A program made the translations under genes and the position numbers. Of a stretch of 64,000 bases of DNA, positions 1 through 8,949 are shown one piece after another (the stretch's first letter is position 1; every line of letters starts with the position of its first letter). The notes under the pieces are model-generated. The model was not told where the DNA came from and made no database searches. It saw nothing but the letters and a program-made list of their open reading frames with translations. Source of the DNA: Marinobacter sp. ANT_B65 (GTDB lineage: Bacteria > Pseudomonadota > Gammaproteobacteria > Pseudomonadales > Oleiphilaceae); assembly GCF_002407605.1 (NCBI RefSeq), contig NZ_NXGV01000001.1, positions 1,486,895 through 1,550,894 on the forward strand, written 5' to 3'.

Positions 1-12
1 CAGGAAAGCACA

Positions 13-1044
13 GTGACTGATATTGCCCTTGAAATGCCCTGGCTCCAGAATGCCTGGCAGGTTGTACAGAAGCAGTTTGCTGAGGGCAGGTTTCCTCATG
101 CGTTATTGCTTACCGGGGAGTGTGGTGTTGGTAAAAGGGCTTGGGCAGACGCAGTGGCAGGCCTCCTTTTGTGTGCCAGCCCGGTAAATAAGGACATAGG
201 TGAGCCGGTTGCCTGCGGACAGTGTCGTCAGTGCCAGTTGGTGGCCGCATCAAGCCATCCGGATGTTCGGGTATATTCGCCTGAAAAATCCCGGATGATA
301 AAAGTTGATCAGGTAAGGTCGCTTTCGGCCTTTGCGGTTTCGTCGCCGCAGGTTTCAGCACGTAAGATTGCCATCATCGACAGGGCTGACCAGCTCAACA
401 TCAATTCAGCCAACGCTCTGCTAAAAACTCTTGAAGAGCCGGTGCCTGATTTTGTACTCCTGCTTTTGCAGGAAAGTGGCCGTCCTGTTTTGCCGACTAT
501 TCGTTCACGATGCCAGGTGTTATCGATTCCCGTTCCTTCAGCGGCTCAGGCCGGTGCCTGGCTGGCTGGAAAGGTTGCGGAGCTTGAAGGCGACAAGCAG
601 CCATCATCCGAACTCATGGCAAAGTCTTTAATGCTGGCGGGTAACGCTCCTCGCCTGGCGCTTGAATATGCCACAGGAGAGTTCCCGGTACTGCGGGATG
701 AGGCGTTTGAGAAATTCCGGCAATTCATGAAGGGTCAGGTTGCTGTGTCTGAAGCCGCCAAGGCTTTCAAGGCTCTGGGGCTGGAGGATATGCTCTGGCT
801 GTTTGAAGGGTGGGCAGCTGACCTGGCGCGGCTTTGTGCCGGAGGTGAAGCTAACGACCGTGAAGCTTCAGAAATGCTCGGGTTTCTGGCTGGGATCAAC
901 CCGGCCTGGCGCGCCCATGAACTGTTGGAACTGGTTCGGGAAGCCCGGGCTGCCGGCGTATATAATGCTAATCCGGAACTGGAAGCGAGTCGGTTGCTGA
1001 TAGCCTGGCGAAACCTGATGCCTTCGAAGCGACGTGCGTCCTGA
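13..1044 (+). CDS. holB: DNA polymerase III subunit delta' (clamp loader)
   Basis: This is the delta' subunit of the DNA polymerase III clamp loader, which helps load the beta sliding clamp at primed DNA. The 343-residue protein has a P-loop-like GECGVGK at residues 35-41. A zinc module is formed by C54, C68, C71 and C74, and the delta'-type SRC motif lies at residues 165-167. The GTG start at 13 is preceded by an AGGAAA ribosome site at positions 2-7. The pilus gene pilZ follows after a 139-base AT-rich gap, as in Pseudomonas, where tmk-holB-pilZ is a conserved order. The gap holds a small dyad (TTCAAT-tttc-ATTGAA, 1129-1144), so pilZ may have its own promoter. The identification is secure. 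Confidence 0.95.
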   Translation: MTDIALEMPWLQNAWQVVQKQFAEGRFPHALLLTGECGVGKRAWADAVAGLLLCASPVNKDIGEPVACGQCRQCQLVAASSHPDVRVYSPEKSRMIKVDQVRSLSAFAVSSPQVSARKIAIIDRADQLNINSANALLKTLEEPVPDFVLLLLQESGRPVLPTIRSRCQVLSIPVPSAAQAGAWLAGKVAELEGDKQPSSELMAKSLMLAGNAPRLALEYATGEFPVLRDEAFEKFRQFMKGQVAVSEAAKAFKALGLEDMLWLFEGWAADLARLCAGGEANDREASEMLGFLAGINPAWRAHELLELVREARAAGVYNANPELEASRLLIAWRNLMPSKRRAS

Positions 1045-1183
1045 TTGCGCTTTTGGGGGCAACAACTGCTATGATTTCGAATTATCAGGGATTTTTCTCC
1101 CGCACGTTTTTGTTTGGCGCTCAAATTATTCAATTTTCATTGAAACGATTTATTGTTTTCTATCACTAATCAATTTTTAGAAG

Positions 1184-1543
1184 GTGTCAGATATGGGGCC
1201 CGGATTTGGTGCACGCAGTGGCATTCTCACCCTGACCATTAAAGATAAAGCGGTTCTGTACGCCGCTTATATGCCATACATCCGCCAGGGTGGTCTGTTC
1301 ATACCCACCCAGAAGCAGTACCGGCTTGGCGATGAGGTTTTTCTTTTGCTGAACCTTATGGATGAACCGGAAAAGATACCCGTTGCGGGGAAGGTTATCT
1401 GGATAACTCCCAAGGGGGCCCAGGGTAACCGTGCCGCAGGTATAGGCGTGCAATTCAATGGTGATGACGAAAGTGCCAGGACCAAGATTGAATCTTATCT
1501 TGCCGGCTCCCTGAGCTCTGATCGCCCGACGCATACAATGTGA
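1184..1543 (+). CDS. pilZ: Type IV pilus assembly protein PilZ
   Basis: This 119-residue single-domain protein matches the length and core motif of type IV pilus PilZ. The conserved block is seen as VAGKVIWITPKGAQ followed by RAAGIGVQF at roughly residues 67-92. PilZ of this class supports pilus biogenesis and twitching motility. It typically lacks the RxxxR c-di-GMP-binding motif, and no such motif is visible near this N-terminus. The start is GTG at 1184, just after an AAG-rich stretch. Its stop codon at 1541-1543 nearly abuts the downstream hydrolase, so the two are probably co-transcribed. The position immediately after holB supports the assignment. Confidence 0.93.
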   Translation: MSDMGPGFGARSGILTLTIKDKAVLYAAYMPYIRQGGLFIPTQKQYRLGDEVFLLLNLMDEPEKIPVAGKVIWITPKGAQGNRAAGIGVQFNGDDESARTKIESYLAGSLSSDRPTHTM

Positions 1544-1557
1544 GGTGCGATTCAGAA

Positions 1558-2469
1558 ATGCATGATATTGCAACTTCGCCAGACCTTCGCGAAAACAAAC
1601 CGGTTGTACGTGAGGCGGAATGGCCGCTGCAACATATTACTCTGGCAGGCCTGAGCTGGTCTGCCGTGGATGTTTCATCATCTAACCCGCCGATTATCAT
1701 GCTGCATGGCTGGCTTGATAACAGTCTGACGTTCACCGGTATAGCACCGGAGCTGGCGAAACTTGCGTCGTTGCATGCCATCGATATGGCTGGTCACGGT
1801 CATTCCGGGCATCGCCCGCCGGGACAAAGCTATCTGCTTATGGATTATGTGGCAGATATTGCCGAACTGATTGAGGAACACTTCAATGGCGGGAAAGTGG
1901 ATATTGTCGGCCATTCACTTGGGGGTATTGTAGGCTCGCTTTACGCCTCAGCTTTTCCGGAGAGTGTACGCAGGCTGGTGATGATCGACAGCCTTGGCGC
2001 GCTCAGTCGCCCTGTGAGTGACACAGTTCCGCAGTTGCGCAAATCCATCAAAAAGCGAATGGCAGGCTCTGGTAAATCTGCGGTTTATCCGGATATCGCT
2101 GCAGCGGCAAAAGTTCGTGAAGGCGGGCTCAGCCCACTTAGTCATGAAGCCGCGCTGGCCTTGATACCCCGCAACCTGAAGGCAGAAAATGATGGCTTCA
2201 GCTGGCGTACAGACCCACGTTTGCGGCATCCGTCGCAATTAATGATGACGGAGGAGCAGGTCGTTGCTTCGCTAAGCGCCATTGAGGCTCCGAGTCTGTT
2301 CGTTCGGGCGCAGGATGGGTTGTTTATCAGTCGGGCGGGAATGGATGATCGGGCAGATGCAGTGCCCCATCTGCAAATAGTGGACGTACCGGGCGGACAC
2401 CATTGTCACCTGGATGGGGATACCCGGCCGGTTGCTGATGTTGTAAGAAATTTCCTTGAGAATGAGTGA
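1558..2469 (+). CDS. Alpha/beta-fold hydrolase
   Basis: This is a serine hydrolase of the alpha/beta fold with no recognisable substrate. The oxyanion-side HGWLD motif and the nucleophile elbow GHSLGG, with Ser near residue 120, are both present. A histidine-rich GGHHCHLDG near the C-terminus probably carries the catalytic His. I placed the start at ATG 1558 because GAGGTG at 1542-1547 makes a well-spaced ribosome site. An upstream GTG at 1540 overlapping the pilZ stop would add six residues and has no visible ribosome site. The 3' end overlaps the next gene by eight bases, which indicates translational coupling. Esterase, lipase-like or haloperoxidase-like activity are all possible. Confidence 0.85.
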   Translation: MHDIATSPDLRENKPVVREAEWPLQHITLAGLSWSAVDVSSSNPPIIMLHGWLDNSLTFTGIAPELAKLASLHAIDMAGHGHSGHRPPGQSYLLMDYVADIAELIEEHFNGGKVDIVGHSLGGIVGSLYASAFPESVRRLVMIDSLGALSRPVSDTVPQLRKSIKKRMAGSGKSAVYPDIAAAAKVREGGLSPLSHEAALALIPRNLKAENDGFSWRTDPRLRHPSQLMMTEEQVVASLSAIEAPSLFVRAQDGLFISRAGMDDRADAVPHLQIVDVPGGHHCHLDGDTRPVADVVRNFLENE

Positions 2470-3376
2470 TACCTTGTCAAAGTATTTTGTGTTTCGTCTG
2501 CTTGTTGCTGTAATACTCTCGACAGTCGCCGGAGCTGCCAGTGCAGAGCTTCCGGAAGCTATGCCGCAAGCATTTGCCCAGTCCACTCTGGAGGCAACCG
2601 TTCCGATTGAATCTTCGGGGCATCTGGTTCTTTTCAGCCCGGTTCGCGAGGTTAACAACGAAATTCGTTCTGAATCTCTGGCCCGCCTGCCGGTTTCGGG
2701 CGAGGGGAGGTTATATCAGATCTCCCGTGATGCCAGCCGGCGGGAAGCCCGTGAGCACTATCTGGGGTTACTTCAGGAAAGAGGCGCGAGCGTCCTTTTT
2801 GAGTGCTCGGGCATTCGCTGTGGGCGAAGTAACGTATGGGCAAATCAGATTTTCAGTCAATCTGTGCTCTATGGGCGCGATGCTACCCAGGATTATCTGG
2901 TGGCTGGCCTGGTTACAGAGGACGGTAGCCGTTGGCTGACGTCTGTTTACACGGTAACCAGAGGTAATCTGAGAGAATATGTGTGGGTTGAGCACCTGAA
3001 AGTTTCTGCTGGTGCAACAGTTCCCGGCCTTGGTGCTGAAAATGACAGGGTTTCTGGCCCTGTGGTTGTGCCATGGCAGGGAGGAGTTACCTACCGGTTT
3101 GACTGGCAGGCAACGGATCGCCGGAAAATCAGTGAGCTTGCCCGGACCGATGGGGCCAGGGTTGTTCTTGTCGGCTACTCCGTGCTTGCCGGTGACGAGC
3201 TACTCAGCGATGCCATGGCTCGTGCCCGGAAAGCCGCCGAGTCGCTTTCCGAAGTACTTGTCAAAACGGGGGTTCCCAGGCAGCAGCAGGAAATTGTGGT
3301 TGCTGGTCCTGCGGTAGTTGTTCCTGACCCTGCCCGCCAGGGAGACCGGGTTGAAATCATGGTTATAACGAGGTAA
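2462..3376 (+). CDS. DUF4892 domain-containing exported protein
   Basis: This 304-residue protein begins with a Sec signal peptide, with a hydrophobic stretch ending AGAASA around residue 28, so it is probably periplasmic or envelope-associated. The body resembles the DUF4892 family known from pseudomonads and relatives. The last ~85 residues look like a diverged OmpA-C segment: a VVLVGYS strand, an LSDAMARARKAAESLSEVL helix and a terminal RVEIMVITR. That suggests peptidoglycan contact, but this is inference. ATG 2462 overlaps the stop of the preceding hydrolase. A TTG two codons earlier is a weaker alternative start. Only five bases separate it from the patatin-like gene downstream. Confidence 0.75.
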   Translation: MSDTLSKYFVFRLLVAVILSTVAGAASAELPEAMPQAFAQSTLEATVPIESSGHLVLFSPVREVNNEIRSESLARLPVSGEGRLYQISRDASRREAREHYLGLLQERGASVLFECSGIRCGRSNVWANQIFSQSVLYGRDATQDYLVAGLVTEDGSRWLTSVYTVTRGNLREYVWVEHLKVSAGATVPGLGAENDRVSGPVVVPWQGGVTYRFDWQATDRRKISELARTDGARVVLVGYSVLAGDELLSDAMARARKAAESLSEVLVKTGVPRQQQEIVVAGPAVVVPDPARQGDRVEIMVITR

Positions 3377-3380
3377 ATGC

Positions 3381-4535
3381 GTGCCCGATAATCATGTGTC
3401 CAAGGTTTTAAACAGCTCTGACATATCGACCACAGAGGCGAATGCCAGTACTGACAAGACGGCGGGCAAGCCCGACCGTCAACGCCCTACAGTTGCCCTG
3501 ACTCTCGGAAGTGGCGGTGCGCGCGGCTATGCCCATATAGGCGCTATCGAAGTGCTGGCTGAGCGTGGTTACAACATTGTTGCCATTTCGGGCTGCTCTA
3601 TGGGGGCGCTCGTAGGTGGAATGTACGCTGCTGGAAAAATGCAGGATTACAAGGACTGGGTAACCGGGTTGGGGCAGTTTGACGTACTTAAACTGCTGGA
3701 CCTGACGTTTAACTCCGTCGGAGCAATCAGGGGAGAGAAGATCTTTTCTGTCGTTCGGGAGATGCTGGGGGATATCCGTATCGAGAACCTGCCGCTGCAT
3801 TATACTGCGGTTGCTACGGATTTGCTGGCGCACAAGGAAGTCTGGTTTCAGGAAGGTCCGTTGGACAAGGCTATACGCGCGTCTGTCGCAATCCCCAGTG
3901 TTGTTACACCTCTGGTTCTTGGTGGCCGTGTTCTTGTGGACGGTGCATTGCTGAATCCATTACCTATTATACCGACCATCTCTTCTCATGCAGACCTGAT
4001 TGTTGCAGTTAACCTCAGCGGTGAAGACGACCGGCGCCAGCGCATACCTGACGCCGCTTTTGCGCATAATCAGAATGCGTCAGCCGCTGGCGTAACAGAT
4101 GAGTGGATGAACACTATGCTCGACAAAGCTTCCCGTTGGTTTGACTGGGATGCTCTGAAGTCACTGGGTGCGAACAGGCCTGATGGGGCGGATACCCCTG
4201 AGGACAAAATTTCGAAAGAGGTGCAGAAAAAAGAGCACCATAAAGACAGCGAGACCAAGCACCAGGAAGACCACGAGACTATCGACTGGGACAAGCTCGG
4301 GATTGGCAAGTTCGATGTTATGAACCTTACTATTGAAACCATGCAGAGTGCTCTGGTGCAGTACAAGATTGCTGGCTATCCACCTGACCTGCTTGTAAAC
4401 ATTCCCAAGAACGTCTCTCGCAGCTACGACTTCCACAAAGCGCCCGAGTTGATTCAGCTTGGGCGCGAGCGCATGGCTGCAGCACTTGATCGCTTTGAAG
4501 ATAGCCGGAGCAGTTCCGGGCCACTTGCAATATGA
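3381..4535 (+). CDS. Patatin-like phospholipase family protein (RssA-like)
   Basis: This is a predicted patatin-fold lipid acyl hydrolase. The oxyanion loop GSGGARG lies at residues 43-49, the nucleophile motif GCSMG at 71-75 (Ser73), and the second dyad residue is Asp187 in VDGALLNPLP. The first ~35 residues are polar and probably disordered, and there is no signal peptide. Residues ~270-305 form a highly charged Lys/Glu/His-rich insertion that is not part of the catalytic core. The GTG start at 3381 follows the DUF4892 stop by four bases, so the gene belongs to the pilZ-linked run. Substrate is unknown. Bacterial homologues include E. coli RssA and secreted ExoU-type toxins, and this one looks cytosolic. 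Confidence 0.88.
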   Translation: MPDNHVSKVLNSSDISTTEANASTDKTAGKPDRQRPTVALTLGSGGARGYAHIGAIEVLAERGYNIVAISGCSMGALVGGMYAAGKMQDYKDWVTGLGQFDVLKLLDLTFNSVGAIRGEKIFSVVREMLGDIRIENLPLHYTAVATDLLAHKEVWFQEGPLDKAIRASVAIPSVVTPLVLGGRVLVDGALLNPLPIIPTISSHADLIVAVNLSGEDDRRQRIPDAAFAHNQNASAAGVTDEWMNTMLDKASRWFDWDALKSLGANRPDGADTPEDKISKEVQKKEHHKDSETKHQEDHETIDWDKLGIGKFDVMNLTIETMQSALVQYKIAGYPPDLLVNIPKNVSRSYDFHKAPELIQLGRERMAAALDRFEDSRSSSGPLAI

Positions 4536-4564
4536 GTCAGTGTCGCTGGCGGGTAATCACGTGG

Positions 4565-4594
4565 CTGCAGTAACGTCGTTAAACAGCGTATAAT
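4565..4594 (+). promoter_or_regulatory. Possible sigma-70 promoter before prmB
   Basis: A consensus -10 TATAAT lies at 4589-4594, 36 bases ahead of the prmB start. The only -35 candidate is CTGCAG at 4565-4570, which is a poor match at 18-base spacing. The assignment rests mainly on the -10 box. Confidence 0.35.
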
Positions 4595-4630
4595 CCTGCG
4601 CTGAATCAGAACCTACAGGAAACAGCGTTT

Positions 4631-5533
4631 GTGACCAGCCCGATTGACGATCTTCATACCGTTCGCGACTATCTTCGTTACGCTTCCTCGCAGTTTGCCG
4701 CATCCACTGTTTTCATGGGTCATGGTACAGACAATGTGTGGGATGAGGCTGTCCATCTGGTCATGCGCAGCCTGCACCTCCCTCTGGAAAACAACACCTT
4801 GTTCCTGGATGCGCGGCTGACCCGGGAAGAGCGCCAACTGATCCTTGAACGTATCCGGCGACGCATCGATGAGCATGTACCTCTGGCTTATCTTCTTGGT
4901 GAAGCCTGGTTTATGGGTATGCCGTTCAATGTGGATGAGCGTGTGCTTGTACCACGTTCACCTATAGGTGAATTAATTGAGAACGGGTTCCAGCCATGGC
5001 TGGGAGAAAAACCGGTTGAGCGTATTCTCGATCTTTGCACAGGAAGCGGCTGTATTGGTATAGGTGCGGCATCGGTGTTCGAGGATGCCTTCGTGGACCT
5101 TTCTGACATCTCGCCGGACGCTCTGCTGGTTGCTGAATCAAATATCGAGCTTCATGAGCTCAGTGACCGGGTACGAACGATACAATCGGATGTGTTCGCG
5201 AATATCAGCGGCCGGTACGATATGATTATCAGTAATCCGCCCTATGTCGACGCGGAGGATCTTGCAGATATGCCGCAGGAATTTCACCATGAACCGGTGC
5301 TCGGGCTTGCTGCAGGTAATGACGGGCTGGACATTGCACACAGAATTATTGCTGGCGCTGCGGACTATCTTACGCCCGGTGGTCTGCTTGTGGTTGAGGT
5401 GGGGAACAGCTGGGTCGCGCTGGATGAAGCTTATCCGGATCTTCCGTTTACCTGGCTGGAATTCAGTAATGGTGGCGACGGTGTTTTCGCTATCACTGAG
5501 CAGGATCTTCGTCAGTGGCAGAGCAAGTATTAA
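4631..5533 (+). CDS. prmB: 50S ribosomal protein L3 N5-glutamine methyltransferase
   Basis: PrmB methylates a glutamine of ribosomal protein L3 using S-adenosylmethionine. The 300-residue length is typical. The SAM site [11 protein letters not shown] is at residues 134-144 and the catalytic NPPY at 202-205, as in the HemK/PrmB family. PrmB rather than PrmC is favoured by the N-terminus and by its location immediately before aroC, a conserved pairing. The start is GTG at 4631, preceded by ACAGGAAACAG. A TATAAT box upstream suggests a new transcription unit. It is followed after 37 bases by aroC. Confidence 0.93.
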   Translation: MTSPIDDLHTVRDYLRYASSQFAASTVFMGHGTDNVWDEAVHLVMRSLHLPLENNTLFLDARLTREERQLILERIRRRIDEHVPLAYLLGEAWFMGMPFNVDERVLVPRSPIGELIENGFQPWLGEKPVERILDLCTGSGCIGIGAASVFEDAFVDLSDISPDALLVAESNIELHELSDRVRTIQSDVFANISGRYDMIISNPPYVDAEDLADMPQEFHHEPVLGLAAGNDGLDIAHRIIAGAADYLTPGGLLVVEVGNSWVALDEAYPDLPFTWLEFSNGGDGVFAITEQDLRQWQSKY

Positions 5534-5570
5534 ACCATTTTCTTATAATACCCTAACAAGATATTGAATT

Positions 5571-6665
5571 ATGTCAGGAAACTCATTCGGAAAACTGTTT
5601 ACCGTAACCACATTTGGTGAAAGCCACGGCGCTGCGTTAGGCTGCATTATTGATGGGTGCCCGCCGGGGCTTGAGCTCTCGGAAGCGGACATGCAGGTTG
5701 ACCTTGATCGTCGTAAGCCGGGGACATCGCGGCACACAACCCAGCGTCGTGAAGCGGATGAAGTGCGTATTCTTTCGGGTGTGTTTGAGGGAAAAACCAC
5801 GGGTACTCCGATTGGTCTGATCATTGAAAACACGGATCAGCGGTCCAAGGACTATTCGAAGATTTCAGAACAATTCCGTCCGGCTCACGCTGATTATACC
5901 TACATGCATAAGTACGGTGTCCGCGATTACCGTGGCGGCGGTCGCTCCTCGGCCCGTGAGACGGCTATGCGGGTAGCGGCCGGTGCTGTAGCCCGGAAGT
6001 TCCTGTATCAGCGCCTGGGGGTTCGTATCCGGGGGTATTTGTCTGAGCTTGGTCCGGTTCGCGCTGAGAAACTGGATTGGGATCAGGTGCATCAGAATCC
6101 GTTTTTCTGTCCTGATGCTGACAAGGTTCCGGAGATGGAAGCCTACATGGATGCTCTTCGCAAGGAAGGGGATTCGATAGGGGCGCGGATCAACATAGTT
6201 GCTGAAGGCGTACCGCCGGGTTTGGGTGAGCCGGTTTTTGATCGTCTGGATGCAGATCTGGCCCATGCTCTGATGAGTATCAATGCTGTCAAGGGTGTAG
6301 AGATAGGTGCAGGGTTTGGATGCATTGTTCAAAAGGGAACAGAACATCGGGATGAGATGACTCCGGATGGTTTTCTGTCCAATCAGGCAGGCGGTGTGCT
6401 TGGGGGGATTTCCTCTGGCCAGCCTATTCTCGCGAGTATCGCATTGAAACCGACGTCGAGCCTGCGTTTGCCAGGTCATGGTATTGACGTGAATGGCAAC
6501 CCGGTGGAGATTGTCACTACGGGCCGTCACGATCCCTGTGTGGGTATTCGGGCGACGCCGATTGCTGAGGCCATGATGGCGATTGTGTTGATGGACCATT
6601 ACCTGCGTCACCGTGGTCAGAACAGTGATGTTGTTGTTTCAACTCCTGTTATCGGGCAGCTCTGA
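5571..6665 (+). CDS. aroC: Chorismate synthase
   Basis: AroC makes chorismate from 5-enolpyruvylshikimate-3-phosphate with reduced FMN, the last common step of aromatic biosynthesis. The 364-residue protein carries the family signatures GESHG at residues 16-20 and [11 protein letters not shown] near 121-131. The strongly conserved active-site segments are uninterrupted. ATG 5571 follows an AT-rich gap after prmB. Its product feeds the trpFBA and folC-linked pathways encoded elsewhere in this window. Nothing unusual is seen. Confidence 0.97.
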   Translation: MSGNSFGKLFTVTTFGESHGAALGCIIDGCPPGLELSEADMQVDLDRRKPGTSRHTTQRREADEVRILSGVFEGKTTGTPIGLIIENTDQRSKDYSKISEQFRPAHADYTYMHKYGVRDYRGGGRSSARETAMRVAAGAVARKFLYQRLGVRIRGYLSELGPVRAEKLDWDQVHQNPFFCPDADKVPEMEAYMDALRKEGDSIGARINIVAEGVPPGLGEPVFDRLDADLAHALMSINAVKGVEIGAGFGCIVQKGTEHRDEMTPDGFLSNQAGGVLGGISSGQPILASIALKPTSSLRLPGHGIDVNGNPVEIVTTGRHDPCVGIRATPIAEAMMAIVLMDHYLRHRGQNSDVVVSTPVIGQL

Positions 6666-6714
6666 GCCGAGCTGTCCGGTTAAGCGATCCAGTCAGGCTT
6701 TTTATCCATGTTGA

Positions 6715-7893
6715 CTGGGAGATACCGAGATCTACTGGCGCCTTTCCAACCTCTACTTCTGGTTTTTCGCCCTCCTTGGGGGGCTTCTGCCTTACTGGTC
6801 TCTGTATCTCCAGGGGCAGGGCTTTTCCTATCTGCAAATCGCCACTCTGATGGCTTCAATTCAGCTTACAAAAATTTTCGCGCCAAGCCTTTGGGGGTAT
6901 CTGGGGGATAAAACCGGCCAGAGAGTCCGGCTTGTCCGGTTTGGCGCGATAACCGGGTCGCTGTTTTTCGCCGGAGTGTTCCTTGAGCCCGGGTTTTACG
7001 GGCTGCTGCTGGTAATGCTGGCGTTTACTTTTTTCTGGAATGCCATTCTCCCACTGTATGAAGTGATTACCCTGCGTTCGCTGGGGGAGCGGCGGGACAG
7101 GTATGGCAAGGTGCGGCTCTGGGGCTCGGTGGGGTTTATTGGCTCTGTGGCTGGTGTAGGGCTGATTCTGGAGTGGGTGCGGATTGAGTGGTTGCCTTTA
7201 CTGCTTTTACCGATATTTGCAGGGATTTGTTTATCCGCTTTTCTGGTTCCAGCTGAGCGGGGGGAGCCTGAGCCAGCTGCGCCAAAGGGAAGTTTGCGGG
7301 CAATCGTGACTCATCCTGCTGTCATTTCGTTTTTCCTGATGAATTTCCTGCTGCAGGTTTCCCACGGTGCGTATTACACGTTTTTCAGTATTCATCTTGA
7401 ACAGCACGGTTATAGCAATGTTGCGATCGGGCTGTTGTGGTCGCTTGGTGTGGTTTCCGAGATAGGGTTGTTTCTGGTGATGCACCGGTTAACCCGGCAC
7501 TTCACGGTGCGGCAGATCGTGATTGGTGCGCTTGCGTTAACAATGATCCGCTGGATTCTGATTGCTGAGTTGACGGATGTTTTGCCGGTGCTGTTGGTTG
7601 CACAACTGTTTCATGCGGCATCCTATGGCGCGCTTCATGCTGTATCAGTGCAGTATGTTCAGGGTTTTTTCGGGCGGCATCACCATGGTCAGGGGCAGGC
7701 TCTGTACAGCGGATTGACCTTTGGTGCCGGTGGCGCGCTGGGGGCATGGATGTCGGGTTTTCTTGTTGAAGGTTTCAGCACGTCGGCGGCATTCTGGGGT
7801 GGAGCAGTAGCCATGGCGGTTGCGATTGCAATCACCGTTCGCGGACTTCAGGCGCCGCCATCTCCGGGTGTCGAGTCTGCTTCCGCCTCCTGA
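6715..7893 (+). CDS. MFS transporter, start codon unclear
   Basis: This is a 12-helix major facilitator resembling the HcaT / 3-phenylpropionate (PPP) subgroup, and its substrate is unknown. The coding frame clearly extends upstream of the first in-frame ATG at 6850: the sequence from 6730 encodes YWRLSNLYFWFFALLGG, a typical first helix for this subgroup. Between the in-frame stop at 6712-6714 and ATG 6850 there is no ATG, GTG or TTG. I set the boundary at CTG 6715 as the widest possible frame. One extra G after position 6722 would create an ATG in good context, so a one-base deletion, a sequencing error or a non-standard start is likely. The 3' end overlaps the opposing lysR gene by 46 bases. 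Confidence 0.8.
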   Translation: MGDTEIYWRLSNLYFWFFALLGGLLPYWSLYLQGQGFSYLQIATLMASIQLTKIFAPSLWGYLGDKTGQRVRLVRFGAITGSLFFAGVFLEPGFYGLLLVMLAFTFFWNAILPLYEVITLRSLGERRDRYGKVRLWGSVGFIGSVAGVGLILEWVRIEWLPLLLLPIFAGICLSAFLVPAERGEPEPAAPKGSLRAIVTHPAVISFFLMNFLLQVSHGAYYTFFSIHLEQHGYSNVAIGLLWSLGVVSEIGLFLVMHRLTRHFTVRQIVIGALALTMIRWILIAELTDVLPVLLVAQLFHAASYGALHAVSVQYVQGFFGRHHHGQGQALYSGLTFGAGGALGAWMSGFLVEGFSTSAAFWGGAVAMAVAIAITVRGLQAPPSPGVESASAS

Positions 7894-8768
7894 ACAATGG
7901 ATAACAACGCTCGCGCGGCGTTGCCTGGTTGCCTTCCGCTCAGTCCGATTGCTCCCAGGGATCGGGTAACCGGGTGTTCGGTTTTTACCGCCTTGGATAA
8001 TACATCGCCCAGTACCTTGAGGCTCCCATCTACCATTCGCAGCGGAAGTACGCTCCAGCCCAGACCGACGCTGGTCATCATTTTCAGGGTTTCCAGATAG
8101 TTGGTCGGCATCTGCGGGTTGAGAGGCAGGTTTTCCTCAAGGAAGAGCCTGCTTACCGCCCGGTAGGTTGAGGTTGATGTATCGGGAAGCAGGGCCGGGT
8201 GCTTCGCAAGATCCAGGAGTTTTGGGTGTTTCAGTTGGGCCAGCGGGTGATCCGTAGCTACAACGAAGGCCATGGGATCTGGCCATTGAGTGAACACGTT
8301 GAAGCTGGGGGGCATGCTGTCGCTCAATGTGACGAAGGCGAGTTCGGCATTGCGTTTGCGCATCTGCTCATAAGCCGTATCTGACTCCATGAACTGCAGA
8401 TTGATGGCAACCTCCGGGTATTCGCGCTTGAATCTGTGCAGCCAGTTTGGCAAATGATGCAGCCCGATATGATGGCTCGCAATGATCTGGAGTTCGCCTT
8501 CTATCAGGCTGGAATCTGGTGATAGCGCAATGCGGGCATTGTGAATTTCATCGAGTATCTTGCGGGCATGGGGTAGCAGCCGGATGCCAGCGTCGGTCAG
8601 GCCAATTTTCCGGTGGCTGCGGTCGATCAGTGTTGTGCCAAGCTGGTTCTCAAGTGTGGCGAGGCGTTTGCTGATAGCCGGCTGGGTCAGGTGCAGCTGT
8701 TCGGCGGCTTCCGAGAAGGACCCCTGGTCGACGATGGTAAGGAAGGCTTTAAGGGTATTTGAGTCCAC
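7848..8768 (-). CDS. LysR family transcriptional regulator
   Basis: This 306-residue protein has the LysR architecture. An N-terminal winged helix-turn-helix covers residues ~1-60 (FSEAAEQLHLTQPAISKRLATLE), followed by a periplasmic-binding-like effector domain. It is transcribed divergently from leuC across 181 bases, the same arrangement as a LysR gene beside leuC in Pseudomonas. That makes the leuCDB operon the likely target, but this is inference and the effector is unknown. The 3' end runs 46 bases into the MFS gene on the other strand, so each gene's C-terminal codons are antisense to the other's. Confidence 0.92.
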   Translation of the reverse strand: MDSNTLKAFLTIVDQGSFSEAAEQLHLTQPAISKRLATLENQLGTTLIDRSHRKIGLTDAGIRLLPHARKILDEIHNARIALSPDSSLIEGELQIIASHHIGLHHLPNWLHRFKREYPEVAINLQFMESDTAYEQMRKRNAELAFVTLSDSMPPSFNVFTQWPDPMAFVVATDHPLAQLKHPKLLDLAKHPALLPDTSTSTYRAVSRLFLEENLPLNPQMPTNYLETLKMMTSVGLGWSVLPLRMVDGSLKVLGDVLSKAVKTEHPVTRSLGAIGLSGRQPGNAARALLSIVQEAEADSTPGDGGA

Positions 8769-8845
8769 AATTTGTCTTCCTGATATGTCTGAACGGGAAA
8801 TGCTATCTCATAACCTTTTGGAATGCGATGAATAATGAACATGAA

Positions 8846-8875
8846 TTGCAGTTATTTGATAGTGGGCGGTATGAT
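8846..8875 (+). promoter_or_regulatory. Possible leuC promoter
   Basis: TTGCAG at 8846-8851 and TATGAT at 8870-8875 are separated by 18 bases in the lysR-leuC divergent region. They lie about 75 bases before the leuC start, which leaves room for upstream binding by the adjacent LysR regulator. No operator was identified with confidence. Confidence 0.4.
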
Positions 8876-8949
8876 GGGCTCAGAATGAGTGCTTCAGAGT
8901 GTCAAACCACAGTATTAAAAACAGTACCTCCAGAGAGTGAGAGAGAATC

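Noticed and set aside
5865..6611. 248-codon open frame opposite aroC
   Set aside because: It is a shadow of the conserved chorismate synthase frame.
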